The position numbers and the translations under genes were made by a program. Shown here piece after piece: positions 5,694-6,037 of a DNA stretch of 6,037 nucleotides. The DNA lies in NCBI GenBank assembly GCA_025928735.1, contig JAICIW010000151.1, forward strand, positions 1 through 6,037. The letters run 5' to 3'. Under the pieces are notes generated by a model. It was given only the letters and a program-made list of their open reading frames with translations. It did not search any database and was not told the origin of the DNA. Within the stretch, counting starts at the first letter, position 1; every line of letters starts with the position of its first letter. Source of the stretch: Rhodanobacteraceae bacterium (GTDB lineage: Bacteria > Pseudomonadota > Gammaproteobacteria > Xanthomonadales > Rhodanobacteraceae).

Positions 5694-5698
5694 AGGAG
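5694..5698 (+). promoter_or_regulatory. Shine-Dalgarno fixing the argH start
   Basis: AGGAG lies nine bases before the ATG at 5708 and directly after the REP-like pair. It fixes the argH start and shows that argH has its own strong ribosome site rather than depending on coupling to argC, which ends 102 bases earlier. Confidence 0.75.
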
Positions 5699-5707
5699 AA
5701 CGCCGGC

Positions 5708-6037
5708 ATGACCAACACCCTCTGGCAAAAATCCGACAGCACGGTCGATGCGAAGATCATGCGCTTCCTGGCCGGCGATGACGTGTTGCTGGATCGCGAG
5801 TTTTTCCTGCACGACATCACGGCGAGCAAGGCGCATGTGGAAGGGCTGGCAAACATCGGCGTGGTGACTGCCGATGAAGGGGCCGCGTTGAAGCGTGAAC
5901 TCGACGCGCTGGCTGGCGATTTCCGCAGCGGCGCGTTCGTGCTGGACGATCGTTTCGAAGACGGCCATTCGGCTATCGAGGCGCGGTTGACCGAACGCCT
6001 GGGGGACGCTGGACGCAAGGTCCACACGGGCCGCAGC
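5708..6037 (+). CDS. argH: argininosuccinate lyase (3' truncated by window end)
   Basis: The first 110 codons of the last arginine enzyme, which splits argininosuccinate into arginine and fumarate as a cytosolic homotetramer of the fumarase/aspartase superfamily. The visible part fits the family N-terminus: the opening LWQKSDSTVDAKIMRFLAGDD matches the usual W-x-x-R-F-type start region in position, FLHDITASKAHVEGLANIGVVT is the first helical region, and FEDGHSAIEARLTERLGDAGRKVHTGRS leads to the substrate-binding H-T-G-R-S-R-N-D-Q signature, which is cut by the window edge after Ser110. The start at 5708 is set by the AGGAG site. It lies 102 bases after the argC stop, in the same direction, with the REP-like pair between, so it probably belongs to the same transcript. 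Confidence 0.95.
   Translation, partial: MTNTLWQKSDSTVDAKIMRFLAGDDVLLDREFFLHDITASKAHVEGLANIGVVTADEGAALKRELDALAGDFRSGAFVLDDRFEDGHSAIEARLTERLGDAGRKVHTGRS

Noticed and set aside
4607..6025. 472-codon open frame on the - strand opposite argC, the REP pair and argH
   Set aside because: It reads through two REP palindromes and two clear + strand genes; composition-driven shadow.

Overview
The window reads as part of the chromosomal arginine operon of a high-GC gammaproteobacterium of the Xanthomonadales (Lysobacterales) group. The family combination points there: a Xanthomonas-type ArgG, an M20 deacetylase of the N-acetylcitrulline type, an ArgB carrying a fused C-terminal N-acetylglutamate synthase domain, and an ArgC of the same clade. 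A Rhodanobacter/Dyella-like relative is my guess at finer rank; the sequence does not prove it.

All genes lie on the + strand and are closely packed. Positions 1-426 hold the 3' part of an OsmC-family peroxidase gene. Next come argG (447-1652), a small GNAT acetyltransferase (1658-2098), argE (2095-3189), a possible 29-codon bridging ORF (3186-3275), the fused argB/NAGS gene (3289-4617), argC (4619-5605), a pair of inverted REP-like palindromes (5574-5687) and the 5' part of argH (5708 to the window end). No stretch over about 100 bases lacks a gene.

The pathway runs as follows. The ArgB fusion should acetylate glutamate and phosphorylate N-acetylglutamate, and ArgC reduces the acyl phosphate to the semialdehyde. 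An aminotransferase (ArgD) and an N-acetylornithine transcarbamylase (ArgF'), neither seen here, would give N-acetylcitrulline. ArgE removes the acetyl group to give citrulline, and ArgG and ArgH convert citrulline to arginine. The GNAT and OsmC proteins have no assigned step.

The main enzymes belong to known families, and I see no clearly new multi-gene system. The parts most worth a second look are small: the argE-argB junction, with a short ORF that has a good Shine-Dalgarno, a cluster of Arg codons, two hairpins and a start codon buried in a stem; and the argC 3' end, where a REP-like palindrome supplies the last ten codons and the stop.
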